Notes: generated by a model from the letters alone, not told the origin. 64,000 nt of DNA from Mycolicibacter engbaekii (GCF_002101585.1 NZ_LQOT01000016.1:81147-145146); one strand, 5' to 3'. Counted from the first letter of the stretch, positions 51,045-62,329 are shown. Made by a program: numbers and translations.

Positions 51045-51692
51045 TCAGGTTCGATTGGTGGATGTGCGGAATTGCAGGGCGTTCGCCCACAGCCGGGTCA
51101 CGGTGGCGACCAGGGCCTCGAAATCGGCGCCCGCGCCCTCGGCGCCGTCTTCACCCACGAATGTGGCGTAGGCCAGCCGACTGACCATCCCCGACAGCGC
51201 CCGCGAGGCCAGCAGCGGATCGACGTCGGCGCCGGCGATCCCCCGCGCCTGCAGATCGGCGATTCCGGCGGCGTTGCGCGCAATGAACGCATCGGCCCGC
51301 CGCGCCCGGAAGGCGCGAAACTTCGGGTCGATCTGCGCCACCTGCTCGAGCAGCCCCATCAGCTGGGCATTGCGCCGATAGGCCTCCAAGTAGGCGCGAT
51401 TGCTGGCCTCCAACACGGCGTAGGGGTCATCGGAATCGCTCACCCGGCCCATGCCGGGGTGCATCATGTCCTGCTGCGTCTGCTCGAGGACCGCCGCGAA
51501 GATCTCCTCTTTGTTGGCGAAGTAGGTGTAGAACGACCCCGTCGCGCAACCGGCGGCCTTGGTGATGTCGATCAGCTTGGCGTCGAGGTAGCCGTCGCGC
51601 TCGAAGACCTTGCGGGCCGCGGCGACCAGCGCCGCCCGGGTCCGGGCCCCGCGCACCGTCGCCGGTAGCTGGCGTGCCGGAACGGGATCCAC
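51045..51692 (-). CDS. TetR-family regulator, operon gene 1
   Basis: 215 residues. HTH around residues 35-60 (AKLIDITKAAGCATGSFYTYFANKEE), then an all-helical effector domain. GTG 51692. First gene of the run TetR-SDR-ACAD-SDR-kinase-transporter, so it probably controls it in response to an acyl-CoA. Confidence 0.88.
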   Translation of the reverse strand: MDPVPARQLPATVRGARTRAALVAAARKVFERDGYLDAKLIDITKAAGCATGSFYTYFANKEEIFAAVLEQTQQDMMHPGMGRVSDSDDPYAVLEASNRAYLEAYRRNAQLMGLLEQVAQIDPKFRAFRARRADAFIARNAAGIADLQARGIAGADVDPLLASRALSGMVSRLAYATFVGEDGAEGAGADFEALVATVTRLWANALQFRTSTNRT

Positions 51693-51701
51693 CCGGGCAG
51701 A

Positions 51702-52949
51702 TTAACTGAATTCGATGTCAACTTCACTGAGTTCGTCGGGGCTTGTTCCGAAATCCCCCAGCATCGCCTCGGCCTCCGGGTCGGGTAGCGACTCCACCCC
51801 GCGCAGCTTGCGTTCGATGGCGCGGGTGCGAATCCCCGCCGAGTCGATGGTGTTGCGGGCGGTGTCGAGCTGCTTGCGCGTCTTCTCCAGGACCGCGGCG
51901 AACTTTCCGAACTCGGTCTTGACCGCTCCGAGGACCTGCCACACCTCGCTGCTGCGCTGCTCGATCGCCAGGGTGCGAAAGCCCATCCGCAGGCTGTTGA
52001 GCAGCGCGGCCAACGTCGTCGGCCCGGCCAGGGTGACTTTGTACTTGGACTGGATGCGCTCGAACAGCCCCGGTTGACGCAGCACCTCGGCATACAGACT
52101 CTCGGTGGCCAGGAACAGGATGGCGAAATCCGTGGTGTGCGGCGGCTCCAGGTACTTGTCGCAGATGTCGCCGGCCTCGGCTTCGATCCGCCGGACCAGC
52201 GCCTGGCGGGCGGCGGCCTCCCCGGCGGAGTCGGCGTGCTCCTGCGCTTCGAGCAGGCGCTCGAAGTCCTCCCGCGGAAACTTGGCGTCGATGGGCAACA
52301 GCACCTCACCGGCACCGGCGGCACCGGGCAACCGGATGGCGAACTCCACGCGGGCGTTTGAGCCCGGAACGGTGTTGACATTGGTGGCGTACTGCTCGGG
52401 CGTGAGAGTTTCGGCCAACAGCGCGGCCAACTGCGTCTCCCCGAAGATGCCCCGGGTCTTGACGTTGGTCAGGACCCGCTTGAGATCGCCGACGCCGGTG
52501 GCCAGGGTCTGCATCTCACCCAATCCGCGCTGCACCGCCTCCAGCCGCTCCGAGATCTGGGTGAAGGACTGCGCCAGGCGAGTCTCCAGAGTGGCCTGCA
52601 GCTTCTCGTCCACCGTGGCGCGCATCTTCTCCAGCTGCGCGGTGTTCTCGGCCTGCAGGCTCCGCAGCTGCCGGTCCAGGGTGGCGCCCAGTTTGTCCTG
52701 GGTGCCCTGCAGACTCGCCCCGAAGCGGTGCAGCGTCAGCTGCCACTGGTGGAACGCCTGGGCGAGTTCGGCCCGGCCCGCATGCTGCTCTTCGCGCAGC
52801 GTGCGCTCCACGCGTTCACTGTCGCCGCGCAGCGCGGCGAGCTGTTCGGGCGTGATCGCCCCGCCTCCCGGGCGCACGAGCACCACCACCTGCAGGATGA
52901 CCGCCAGCAGCGCCAGGGAGGTGAGGAGGATCAGCAGTGCTGTGTCCAT
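51702..52949 (-). CDS. rmuC: RmuC-type DNA recombination protein
   Basis: 415 residues. One N-terminal membrane helix, ~130 residues of coiled coil, then the PD-(D/E)XK-like RmuC domain (VEFAIRLPG, LLPIDAKFPREDF). Thought to limit inversions of short repeats. Starts at ATG 52949. It lies 9 bp before the TetR gene on the same strand. Confidence 0.9.
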   Translation of the reverse strand: MDTALLILLTSLALLAVILQVVVLVRPGGGAITPEQLAALRGDSERVERTLREEQHAGRAELAQAFHQWQLTLHRFGASLQGTQDKLGATLDRQLRSLQAENTAQLEKMRATVDEKLQATLETRLAQSFTQISERLEAVQRGLGEMQTLATGVGDLKRVLTNVKTRGIFGETQLAALLAETLTPEQYATNVNTVPGSNARVEFAIRLPGAAGAGEVLLPIDAKFPREDFERLLEAQEHADSAGEAAARQALVRRIEAEAGDICDKYLEPPHTTDFAILFLATESLYAEVLRQPGLFERIQSKYKVTLAGPTTLAALLNSLRMGFRTLAIEQRSSEVWQVLGAVKTEFGKFAAVLEKTRKQLDTARNTIDSAGIRTRAIERKLRGVESLPDPEAEAMLGDFGTSPDELSEVDIEFS

Positions 52950-53002
52950 GCCGGAACGCTAGCGCGGGCCACCGACAACTCCGGGCCGCGCGGGTTCGGC
53001 GG

Positions 53003-54541
53003 TTACCGCAGGGGTGGTCCCCACCGCACCTGCTCGCGCAGCTGCGCCTTGAGCAGTTTGCCGCTGGCCGTGCGCGGCAGGGGCTCACTGACCACCGTGA
53101 CGTATTGCGGCACCTTGAAGTCGGCCAGCTGGCCGCGGCAGTAGTCGAGCACCGCCGCCACGTCGATTCGGCCCTGGTCCCCGAGCAGCACCGCGCCGAC
53201 CTTCTCCCCCATCACCTCGTCGGGCACCGCGAGCACGCAGGCGTCGGCCACGCCGGGCGCAGACAGCAGTGCGGCTTCCACCTCGACGCTGGAGACGTTC
53301 TCCCCGCCGCGGTTGATGATGTCTTTGAGCCGGTCGATGATGTGCACGCGGCCGGCGTCGTCCACCCGCACCACATCGCCGGTGTGCAGCCACCCATCGA
53401 CGATCGTGGCGGCGGTGGCGTCGGGCCGGTTCCAGTAGCCGCGCATCACATTCGCACCGCGCACCACCAGTTCACCGGTGACGGTATCGCTGGAATCGTT
53501 CAGGGGGATCACGCCGATATCCCCGGAGGGGACGGCGTAGCCGACCGAATCCGCGTGCGCCACTGCGTCGAAGTCTGGCAGCACCGTCATCAGCGATGCC
53601 GTCTCGGTCATGCCGTAGCCGTTGAACACCGTTGCCGCAGTGAACGCATCGCGCAGCGACCGCACCAGCGCCGGCGCCGTCGGCGCGCCCCCGTACCCGA
53701 CCCACCGCACCCCACTCACGTCGGCCGCCGCGAAGTCGGGGTTGCGCAACAGCAGGGCATAGATCGCGGGCACGGTCACCATGGACGAGATTCGTTGCTC
53801 GCCAAGTGTTGCGATCAACTCCGGAAGGTTCAGCGCCGGCATGATGACCGCCGCCCCGCCGGTGTAGGCGGCGACCAGCAGTTGAGAGTTGCAACCGGTC
53901 ACGTGAAACAGCGGCACGGAGATCAGGGTGCGAAACTCCTCGCCCAGCGCCCGGGACTGACCCAGGACACGCACCATGTTCTCGGCGTTGGTCAAAAAGG
54001 CTTCGTGGGTGGTGGGCACGCCTTTGGGGCTGCCGGTGGTTCCGGAGGTGTAGAACAGCGCCGCGGTGTCGGCCGCCTCGAGCCCGTCGACCACGTACGG
54101 CTGTCCATCGGGCAAAGCGGCGCCGGGCGCGAGATCGACCCGGACGCCGGCGTCGGCGAGCACGAAGTCGACTTCCGGCGCAGCCGAACGGGTGTTGACG
54201 GCCACCGGTATTCCGCCGGCCATCAGCGTTCCCCAGAATGCCAGCACCCAGTCCAGTCCCGCCGGGTAACGCAACGCGACCCGGTCACCACGGTTGAGCC
54301 CGTCGGCCCGCAGCCCGCCGGCCACCCGCGTGGCCCGCTGCCACAACTGCCGGTAGGTCAGCCGGCCGCCCCCGAGCTCGACGACGGCCTCGCTGTCCGG
54401 TCGCTGCTCGGCCTGCTCGGCCAGCACTTCGACCAACGAGGTGGGCAGCCGCTCGTAGTGCGCGACACCGTTGCGGTCATGGACCACTCCGGTCGTCGGA
54501 AAAGGATTGTGCCGCCGCGGGATTCCGATGATCCCGATCAT
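53003..54541 (-). CDS. acyl-CoA ligase (FadD type)
   Basis: 512 residues of the ANL superfamily: AMP motif YTSGTTGSPKGV, FNGYGMTET, GWLHTGDVVRVD, and C-terminal Lys in PRTASGKLLK. Activates a carboxylic acid as acyl-CoA. ATG 54541. Two genes upstream of the TetR-led operon and on the same strand, it could supply its CoA substrate. Confidence 0.92.
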   Translation of the reverse strand: MIGIIGIPRRHNPFPTTGVVHDRNGVAHYERLPTSLVEVLAEQAEQRPDSEAVVELGGGRLTYRQLWQRATRVAGGLRADGLNRGDRVALRYPAGLDWVLAFWGTLMAGGIPVAVNTRSAAPEVDFVLADAGVRVDLAPGAALPDGQPYVVDGLEAADTAALFYTSGTTGSPKGVPTTHEAFLTNAENMVRVLGQSRALGEEFRTLISVPLFHVTGCNSQLLVAAYTGGAAVIMPALNLPELIATLGEQRISSMVTVPAIYALLLRNPDFAAADVSGVRWVGYGGAPTAPALVRSLRDAFTAATVFNGYGMTETASLMTVLPDFDAVAHADSVGYAVPSGDIGVIPLNDSSDTVTGELVVRGANVMRGYWNRPDATAATIVDGWLHTGDVVRVDDAGRVHIIDRLKDIINRGGENVSSVEVEAALLSAPGVADACVLAVPDEVMGEKVGAVLLGDQGRIDVAAVLDYCRGQLADFKVPQYVTVVSEPLPRTASGKLLKAQLREQVRWGPPLR

Positions 54542-54551
54542 GGACAGTCCG

Positions 54552-55001
54552 TCATCGCCGCCGCAGCCGGATGTGCACCACCGCCCGCAAGGTCCCGCGC
54601 ACCGCATAGATCGCCGACACGACGCACGCGATGACCAGCACGATGAACATCGGCAGCCAGTTGCCGCGGTCGTGGTTGACGTGCCACCAGACGTAAGCGA
54701 ACAGCACCGAGGAGACGAACAGAACCACGTCGCGCCAGTTGCCCTGATAGGAGAACGCCGCGGCTCGCAGCGCCCGCGTCTGGTCGGACGCGGCGACCAG
54801 ATCATCGATGCGCTCGCCGATGACGCGCTGCATCTCCGCGCGGCGCTGAGCGTCCTCCCGCGGGATCCGGTCGAGCAGGTCCAGGTCTTGCTTGATCAGG
54901 CTGCGCATATCCGGGCCCCTGAGCTGCCCGGCCGCCGCTGTCAGCAGGGCGCCGCCGAAAACCGGCGCCGCGCCAAGCGCCGTACTCAGCAGTGAGGGCA
55001 T
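54552..55001 (-). CDS. small membrane protein of unknown function
   Basis: 149 residues; hydrophobic N-terminus, helical charged middle (DLLDRIPREDAQRRAEMQRV) and two C-terminal membrane helices (about 92-108 and 116-133) with a basic end. 10 bp before the ligase gene. Not recognised. Confidence 0.75.
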   Translation of the reverse strand: MPSLLSTALGAAPVFGGALLTAAAGQLRGPDMRSLIKQDLDLLDRIPREDAQRRAEMQRVIGERIDDLVAASDQTRALRAAAFSYQGNWRDVVLFVSSVLFAYVWWHVNHDRGNWLPMFIVLVIACVVSAIYAVRGTLRAVVHIRLRRR

Positions 55002-55045
55002 GGTCGCACCGTTCCTTTCCGTGACTTCCCGGCCACCCTACGACC

Positions 55046-55474
55046 TCACGCCAGAATTACCGTGCCATCGGGCGCGATCCGCCAGCCGGGATTGTGGGCG
55101 ATCTCCCAGATCAGCCCGTTGGGATCTTGAACGTGCGCGTGGAAGACGCCGCCGAACCGGCCGGCCTGCGGCGGCTTGAGCACCACAGCGCCCGCCTCGG
55201 CCATGGCATCGGTCAGTGCCGTCACCGCCTCGGGACTGCCGACGTTGTGCGCCACCGTCACGCCGCCGACCCGGGCGTGATCGCCGGCGAGCATGAGGTC
55301 TTCGTTGAACTTCTCGGCCGCGAAGAAGCCCAGCACCTGTCCGGGCGCCGACTGGTAGAAGACGATCTCCCCTTCGACGTCGAGCAGCGGGTCCCAGCCC
55401 AGCGCAGCGTAGAAACGCCGGGTCGCGTGCAGGTCGGTTGCCGCAACGGTGACGAAATGCACCCTCTGTTCCAT
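55046..55474 (-). CDS. VOC-superfamily (glyoxalase-like) protein
   Basis: 142 residues, two beta-alpha-beta-beta-beta modules: VHFVTVAATDLHATRRFY and VFHAHVQDPNGLIWEIAHNPGW. Metal ligands probably His and Glu at the ends of the modules. Substrate unknown. Confidence 0.87.
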   Translation of the reverse strand: MEQRVHFVTVAATDLHATRRFYAALGWDPLLDVEGEIVFYQSAPGQVLGFFAAEKFNEDLMLAGDHARVGGVTVAHNVGSPEAVTALTDAMAEAGAVVLKPPQAGRFGGVFHAHVQDPNGLIWEIAHNPGWRIAPDGTVILA

Positions 55475-55664
55475 CCGGCCAGCCTAGAGCGGCCGGCGTG
55501 GCTCAACTCTTGAACGGCGACACCGCGCTGGTCGGGTTGCCTGCGCAGGTCATGGATCAGCACTGTCGCGATGGGACGAGTGACTGCTCCGGCATACTGC
55601 GACCAACACCGCCAGGGTGCGGCTAGTCTGCTCGACAGCACGACGTGACGAGAAGGGGTCGACA

Positions 55665-55970
55665 GTGAAGCGCTACCTCAGCGGAGGTTTGGCCACCGCG
55701 CTGGCTGCCGCCGGGCTGACAGCCGGTTGGCTGATCGCCTCGGCGCCGCCGGCTCAGGCAGGGTGTCAGGACAACCCGCTGCTGTTCTTCTCCACCGCCC
55801 AGAAGTGCGACGGCCCGATCCAGCCCGACGGCAGCTGGCAGCGCTGCGTCATCTACTACTACGAGCCGCCGAAATCACCGCCATCGCAGCAGGATTGCCA
55901 CTCGATGGGACCGGGCCGGGATTATCCGTTCCACTCGTTCTACGAGCCGGTGACCCACATCGACCCGTAG
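55665..55970 (+). CDS. small secreted Cys-containing protein
   Basis: 101 residues: signal peptide ending APPAQAG (cleaved near residue 33), then four Cys in the mature part (GCQDNP, KCDGPIQPDG, QRCVIYYY, QDCHSMG), probably two disulfides. Similar CDGPIxPDG secreted proteins occur across mycobacteria with no known role. GTG 55665 follows AAGGGG. The 190 bp before it hold no other gene. Confidence 0.78.
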   Translation: MKRYLSGGLATALAAAGLTAGWLIASAPPAQAGCQDNPLLFFSTAQKCDGPIQPDGSWQRCVIYYYEPPKSPPSQQDCHSMGPGRDYPFHSFYEPVTHIDP

Positions 55971-55976
55971 CGGGGC

Positions 55977-56432
55977 TCACTGCATCAACGTCGCGGCCAC
56001 CGTCGCGCCCAGTTCCCAACACGCCTCCAGCTCAGGCTTTCCCGGCTTTCCCGACACCACGACCGAGTCGGCCGCTTTGACCCATCCTAGTCCCGTCGTG
56101 ATGGCGTCGACAGCCCGTTCGGCGCCCTCGGTTCCTTCGTTGCCGTGCAGGTACAGGCCGTACGGCCGACCGCGGGTCGAGTCCAGGATCGGGTAGTAGC
56201 AGACGTCGAAGGCGTGCTTGAGCGCGCCGCTGATGTAGCCGAGGTTGGCGGGGCTGCCCAGCAGGTAGCCGTCGGCGGCCAGCATGTCGGTGGGCGACAC
56301 CTCCAGCGCGGCGCGGCGCACCACCTGCACGCCCTCGATCTCCGGGTCAGTGGCCCCGGCCAGCACCGCTTCGAACATGGCCTGACAGTGTGGCGACGGC
56401 GTGTGGTGCACCAGCAGGAGCGTCTTGCTCAC
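55977..56432 (-). CDS. flavodoxin-like / NADPH-dependent FMN reductase-type protein (Rv2771c-like)
   Basis: 151 residues: TLLLVHHTPSPHC phosphate loop, LLGSPANLGYISG and LYLHGNEGTEG as FMN-contact loops. Probably a redox flavoprotein. GTG 56432 overlaps the next gene's stop (GTGA). Confidence 0.87.
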   Translation of the reverse strand: MSKTLLLVHHTPSPHCQAMFEAVLAGATDPEIEGVQVVRRAALEVSPTDMLAADGYLLGSPANLGYISGALKHAFDVCYYPILDSTRGRPYGLYLHGNEGTEGAERAVDAITTGLGWVKAADSVVVSGKPGKPELEACWELGATVAATLMQ

Positions 56433-56890
56433 CGCTTCTCCTGCATGGCGACCGCGGTCTTCATCGCCTCCCGGGCGCGACGCCGGTCCCCGGCGAACTC
56501 GTAGGCCCGGGCCAGCCGGTACCAGCGCCGCCAATTGTCGGGGTCGGCGTCGAGTTCGGCGCGCACCGTGTGGAACAGAGCGTCGGCGGCCTCTCGTTCG
56601 AAGCGCCCCGAGGGCCGGCGTGGCAGAACGCTGGGGTCCAGATCCATGCCGTCCTCGGCGATCAGCCGGGACAGTCGCTGGACGGCGAATCCGTCGCGCA
56701 GGGTGGCGACCATCGCCCACAGCCCCAGCACCGGCATGATCAGCAGCGCCAACCCGAGTCCGATCGCTGTCTTGGAATCGGAGGTGATCAGCAACACCGC
56801 GATCCGGCCCAGGAACACCAGATACATCAGCAGCGCCACGCACATGAACGCGACGAGCACCTTCACCCGGGTGGCCGGCGACACCTTCAT
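56429..56890 (-). CDS. membrane protein (Rv2772c-like)
   Basis: 153 residues, two N-terminal helices and a C-terminal helical repeat (WRRWYRLARAYEFAGDRRRAREAM) resembling one TPR unit. Lies 5 bp after dapB on the same strand. Unknown function. Confidence 0.83.
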   Translation of the reverse strand: MKVSPATRVKVLVAFMCVALLMYLVFLGRIAVLLITSDSKTAIGLGLALLIMPVLGLWAMVATLRDGFAVQRLSRLIAEDGMDLDPSVLPRRPSGRFEREAADALFHTVRAELDADPDNWRRWYRLARAYEFAGDRRRAREAMKTAVAMQEKR

Positions 56891-56895
56891 CCCAA

Positions 56896-58700
<1,805 letters not shown>

Positions 58701-58776
58701 CCGCGCAGTCTAGAGGGATGTCTGCCGAGGCGCGCGGTGAACGTGTCAAAGCGCGCCGCCGGCTCACGCGTAGGGC

Positions 58777-59853
58777 TCACGCGTCGATGACGATCCGTCC
58801 CCCGAGGGACCGCGAAACGCAGACCAGCATCTCGTCGTCGCCCTCTGCGGTGCGTCCACGCCGGTCGACATCGCCGGCGATCACCCTGACCTTGCAGGTG
58901 CCGCAGAATCCCTGCCGGCAGGAGCAGGCGGTTGTCGGGTCGGCGTCGAGCATCACCTCCAGCGCCGAGCGGTCTGCGGGGATCGTCAGCACCCGGCGGG
59001 ACCGGGCCAGCTCCAACTCGAACGGCGCCCCATCGACCACCGGCGGTGGGCTGAATCGCTCGTAATGCAGCGGTGCGTCGGCGTGGCTGTTGCGTGTGAC
59101 CCGCACCGCCTCGAGCATCGCGCTGGGTCCGCAGACGTACACCGAGGTCTGCGGACCGGCGCCGGCCAGCAGCTCGTCGGTGCTGGCGACGCGTCCGTGC
59201 TCGTCGTCGGCCCATACGGTGACCCGCTCAGGATCGACCGCCAGCACCTCGTCGAGAAACGGCATGTCGGCCCGGCTGCGGCCGGCATAGACCGCGCGCC
59301 AGTCGGTTCCGCGGTGGGCGGCCTCGCGCAGCATCGGCAGCATCGGGGTCACCCCGATCCCGCCGATGACGAAGATCACATCGCTTTCGCCGGTGCCCAG
59401 GTAGAAAGCGTTGCGCGGGCCCTCGAACAGCAACGTGTCGCCCTCGGCGTAAGCCTGGTGCATCTCGACCGAGCCGCCGCCTCCGTCGTCGAGCCGGCGG
59501 ACCGCGATCCGGTAATCGGTGCGGCGCCCCGGGGGGCCGCACAAGGAGTACTGCCGGCGGCGGCCGGACGGCAGCTGCACGTCGATATGACCCCCCGGCG
59601 TCCAGTGCGGCAACAGTCCGCCGTCGGGGTCGGCCAGGGTGAGGGCAACCACGTCGCTGGTCACCATCTCCCGCTTGGTGACCACGGCCGTGATGGTCCG
59701 TGACACCGGCGCCACCTGGGCCGGCTTCCAGCGTGACAGGGATGTCGCCCCGCTGAGCAGCGTGATCCCGGCCCACAGCGCGTTGAACACCCGATCGTGC
59801 TTCCGGCGGCCGTAAAGGTCGGCGGGCCGTGACTCCCAGATCTGCGGTGCCAT
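58777..59853 (-). CDS. flavin reductase with C-terminal 2Fe-2S ferredoxin domain
   Basis: 358 residues. FAD site RQYSLCG, NAD(P) site GGIGVTPMLPML, and plant-type 2Fe-2S cysteines CSCRQGFCGTC plus a later Cys (VCVSRSLGG). Phthalate-dioxygenase-reductase type, the order used to feed oxygenases. ATG 59853 overlaps the preceding gene by none (1 bp apart), so they are coupled. A 12-bp duplicated sequence sits at its stop codon. Confidence 0.92.
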   Translation of the reverse strand: MAPQIWESRPADLYGRRKHDRVFNALWAGITLLSGATSLSRWKPAQVAPVSRTITAVVTKREMVTSDVVALTLADPDGGLLPHWTPGGHIDVQLPSGRRRQYSLCGPPGRRTDYRIAVRRLDDGGGGSVEMHQAYAEGDTLLFEGPRNAFYLGTGESDVIFVIGGIGVTPMLPMLREAAHRGTDWRAVYAGRSRADMPFLDEVLAVDPERVTVWADDEHGRVASTDELLAGAGPQTSVYVCGPSAMLEAVRVTRNSHADAPLHYERFSPPPVVDGAPFELELARSRRVLTIPADRSALEVMLDADPTTACSCRQGFCGTCKVRVIAGDVDRRGRTAEGDDEMLVCVSRSLGGRIVIDA

Positions 59854-59854
59854 C

Positions 59855-60805
59855 TCAGGCGTGCCGGGCATCATCACCGGACGCGGCCGCATCGCCGGCC
59901 ACGCTGCCCGCAATCCACTCATCGGTGAGCCGGGCGATCACGTCGGGACGATCGATCACCACCCAGTGGCCGCCGTCGATGTCGAGCACCCGGTGCACCG
60001 CCGGGATGGATCCGGTGAAACGTTGCAGGGCAGGGCTGACGAACACGTCCAGGCGGGGCGCGAGTACCTGGACCGCGACATCGGTGACGGGCAACGGCGC
60101 CGCCGGCTTCAGAAACGGTCCCGGCATGTTCGCGCGGTACAGGTTCAGCCCGTTGACATAGTCGTTTTCGCCACGGGGCATGGCAGGCTGCGGGTTGCCG
60201 GAGCGACCGATGCGGTCCAGCCAACCCAGGACCCGCACACCCAGCCCGGAGCGGAAAGCCGCCTCGGGGACGCGGGGGGTCAAAAACAGCCAGATGTAGC
60301 TCGACTCCAGCAGCTGCCGGAATACGTCGGCCAGGGTGCGCAGGTTGCGCGCCGAGCGCAGGAACCGTCCGGCGTAGTCCAGGTGCGGACCCGAAATCGA
60401 CGTGTAGGAGCCGACTTTGGCAGCGACGGTCGGGTCGGTGACAGCGGCCCACCCCTGGATGGAACCCCAGTCATGGCCCAGTAAGTGGACCTGGTCGATA
60501 CCGTGGCTGCCCAGGTGCTCGATCACCGCCGCGACGTCGTCGACCAGCTGCGGGAAGCGGTAGGCGGACTTCTCCCCCGGCGACGACGACTCCCCCGCGC
60601 CGCGTACGTCATAGGCGACGACGTTGTAGCGGCCCGGATACTGCTCGATGAGCTCGCGTGCCACCCCGTCCCAGACGTGGTGATTGTCCGGGTAGCCGTG
60701 GATCGCCAGGATGGTCGCCCGCTGCGGGTCCAAGTCGGTGTAGGCGTGCACTGCCAGCCTGACTCCATCGGGTGACGTCACAGTGGTCGTGCTCGGGTTG
60801 GTCAT
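59855..60805 (-). CDS. alpha/beta-hydrolase, epoxide-hydrolase-like
   Basis: 316 residues: HGYPDNHHVW, nucleophile Asp in LLGHDWGS and a late His (DGGHWVV). An Asp nucleophile fits epoxide or haloalkane hydrolases. Resembles the N-domain of EphD without the SDR half. ATG 60805 follows GAGGAG. Confidence 0.88.
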   Translation of the reverse strand: MTNPSTTTVTSPDGVRLAVHAYTDLDPQRATILAIHGYPDNHHVWDGVARELIEQYPGRYNVVAYDVRGAGESSSPGEKSAYRFPQLVDDVAAVIEHLGSHGIDQVHLLGHDWGSIQGWAAVTDPTVAAKVGSYTSISGPHLDYAGRFLRSARNLRTLADVFRQLLESSYIWLFLTPRVPEAAFRSGLGVRVLGWLDRIGRSGNPQPAMPRGENDYVNGLNLYRANMPGPFLKPAAPLPVTDVAVQVLAPRLDVFVSPALQRFTGSIPAVHRVLDIDGGHWVVIDRPDVIARLTDEWIAGSVAGDAAASGDDARHA

Positions 60806-60837
60806 CGACTGCACTCCTCGTGGTTCGCGCGCTGCGG

Positions 60838-61752
60838 TCAGTGTGTGGCGCGGGCGGCAGGTGATACGGCCAGATAGTTCACGGCTTTCTCCACCCCACC
60901 GAGTTGGGCGGGGTGGAAACCCGGACGGTAGTAGGAGGCGATGGCCGGCAGGAACTCCCACGGCGAGGGCACCAGCCCGCGGCGCGCCGCGGCGAACCAA
61001 TCCCGCCAACGCGGCCTGGTCCCGGGCGGCAACAGCGGGTCGGCCTTGTACATGTAGCGCAGGCCGCGCACCCACATCATCAGCATCAGCGGCGTGACGG
61101 CAAGTTGGGTGCGGACCTGACGCAGGAATCCGGCCCGCAGGTGCTTCATCACGTCGAAGGCAACCGCCTTGTGTTCGACCTCTTCGGCGCCGTGCCAGCG
61201 CAACATGTCCAGCATCACCGGGTGCGTCCCGATCGCATCGAGTGCGGGGCTGTCGAGAATCCACTCGCCGAGAATGGCCGTGTAGTGCTCCACTGCGGCC
61301 ACCAGAGCGACCCGCTCCAGCAACCAGCGCTGCTGGCGGCGCTCACTCCAGTGCGGCCGATCCCCGAGCAGCTTGCCGAACAGCCAAGCCATCTGGGCGG
61401 TGAACGGTGCCATGTCGACGCCGCGGGCCGCCAAGTGGTCCACGACCGCGGCGTGCGCCTGAGAGTGGGTGGCCTCCTGGCCGATGAAGCCCTGCACGTC
61501 CAGCCGAAGCTGATCGTCCTTGATCAGTGGCAGCGCCTGTTTGAACACTTCGACGAAGAACTCCTCGCCGGCAGGCAGTAACAGGTGCAGCACATCGCAG
61601 AAGTGGGTGACGAACGGCTCGCCGGGCACGTAGTGCACAGGCAGCTCCGACCAGTCGAATCCGACGTCACGCGCCTGAAGCACGATGCGTTCGTGGTCCA
61701 GCCCTGCACCGGGGGCGTGCGGACCCGCTGCGGTGTCGTCAACGCTGAGCAT
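60838..61752 (-). CDS. PF10118-type 'metal-dependent hydrolase', probable di-iron protein
   Basis: 304 residues, all alpha. Carboxylate/His pattern E63/E64 or E68, E93xxH96, E155, E191xxH194 gives two E...ExxH halves, the signature of ferritin-like di-iron oxygenases, although the family carries the name metal-dependent hydrolase (COG3687). ATG 61752 follows GGGAGG. First gene of a run with an epoxide hydrolase and a 2Fe-2S reductase. Confidence 0.85.
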   Translation of the reverse strand: MLSVDDTAAGPHAPGAGLDHERIVLQARDVGFDWSELPVHYVPGEPFVTHFCDVLHLLLPAGEEFFVEVFKQALPLIKDDQLRLDVQGFIGQEATHSQAHAAVVDHLAARGVDMAPFTAQMAWLFGKLLGDRPHWSERRQQRWLLERVALVAAVEHYTAILGEWILDSPALDAIGTHPVMLDMLRWHGAEEVEHKAVAFDVMKHLRAGFLRQVRTQLAVTPLMLMMWVRGLRYMYKADPLLPPGTRPRWRDWFAAARRGLVPSPWEFLPAIASYYRPGFHPAQLGGVEKAVNYLAVSPAARATH

Positions 61753-62029
61753 CCAGACCTCCCTCTTGGACAAATATACGGTGAATGTCAAGTAAAAGGC
61801 GGCCGGCGCGCACCCGGACCGAGCGAGCCGTCGACGTTCCGGGCCGCTGCGGGCGTCTCTGTTACGCGCTGATTACCAAGTGAGCGCACCGTTACGACGC
61901 GGTTACATTGTCGGGCCCCCCGTTTAAAAAGCTGTTAACCAGCTTGAATTCCAAGGCTCCTGCCAGGAAACGTCACAGGTCGTCACCAGCCGACCGTTCC
62001 GGGGCGGCCGAATAACGAGGAGAAGCTCA

Positions 62030-62329
62030 GTGACTTTTGTCACCGCACAAACCGAGGAACTCAGGACAGCAGCCGACAGCCTCAGCGCTGCGGGCCTCGC
62101 GCTCGCAGCCCAGAACGCGGCGGCTCAAGTCCCGACGACCGGCGTGGTTCCCCCGTCAGCCGACGAGGTTTCGGCAACGACCGCCGCACGCTTTGCCGCG
62201 CAGGCGCTGATGTACCAGCAGATCAGCTCGCAGGCCACGGCAATTCACGAGATGTTCGTGGCAACGCTTGTCGCCAGCAGCGACTCGTATGCCGCTGCCG
62301 AAGCCGCCAACGCGCTCGCAGCCGGTTGA
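62030..62329 (+). CDS. PE protein
   Basis: 99 residues, PE domain only: FVTAQTEELRTAADSLSAAG, and the YxxxE-like secretion region at the end of the second helix (SYAAAEAAN). Secreted by a type VII system as a heterodimer with the PPE encoded next. GTG 62030 follows GAGGAG. The 277-bp leader (61753-62029) is AT-richer, has three GTTAC direct repeats and an AAGCTG-TTAAC-CAGCTT hairpin at 61929-61945. Confidence 0.95.
   Translation: MTFVTAQTEELRTAADSLSAAGLALAAQNAAAQVPTTGVVPPSADEVSATTAARFAAQALMYQQISSQATAIHEMFVATLVASSDSYAAAEAANALAAG

Noticed and set aside
58761..58784. 12-bp tandem duplication GGCTCACGCGTA / GGGCTCACGCGTC at the reductase stop
   Set aside because: Only two short copies, explained by local slippage; it does not change the protein.
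61929..61945. AAGCTG-TTAAC-CAGCTT as an intrinsic terminator
   Set aside because: Six-bp weak stem in the PE leader with no gene to terminate on the plus strand and no U-tract.
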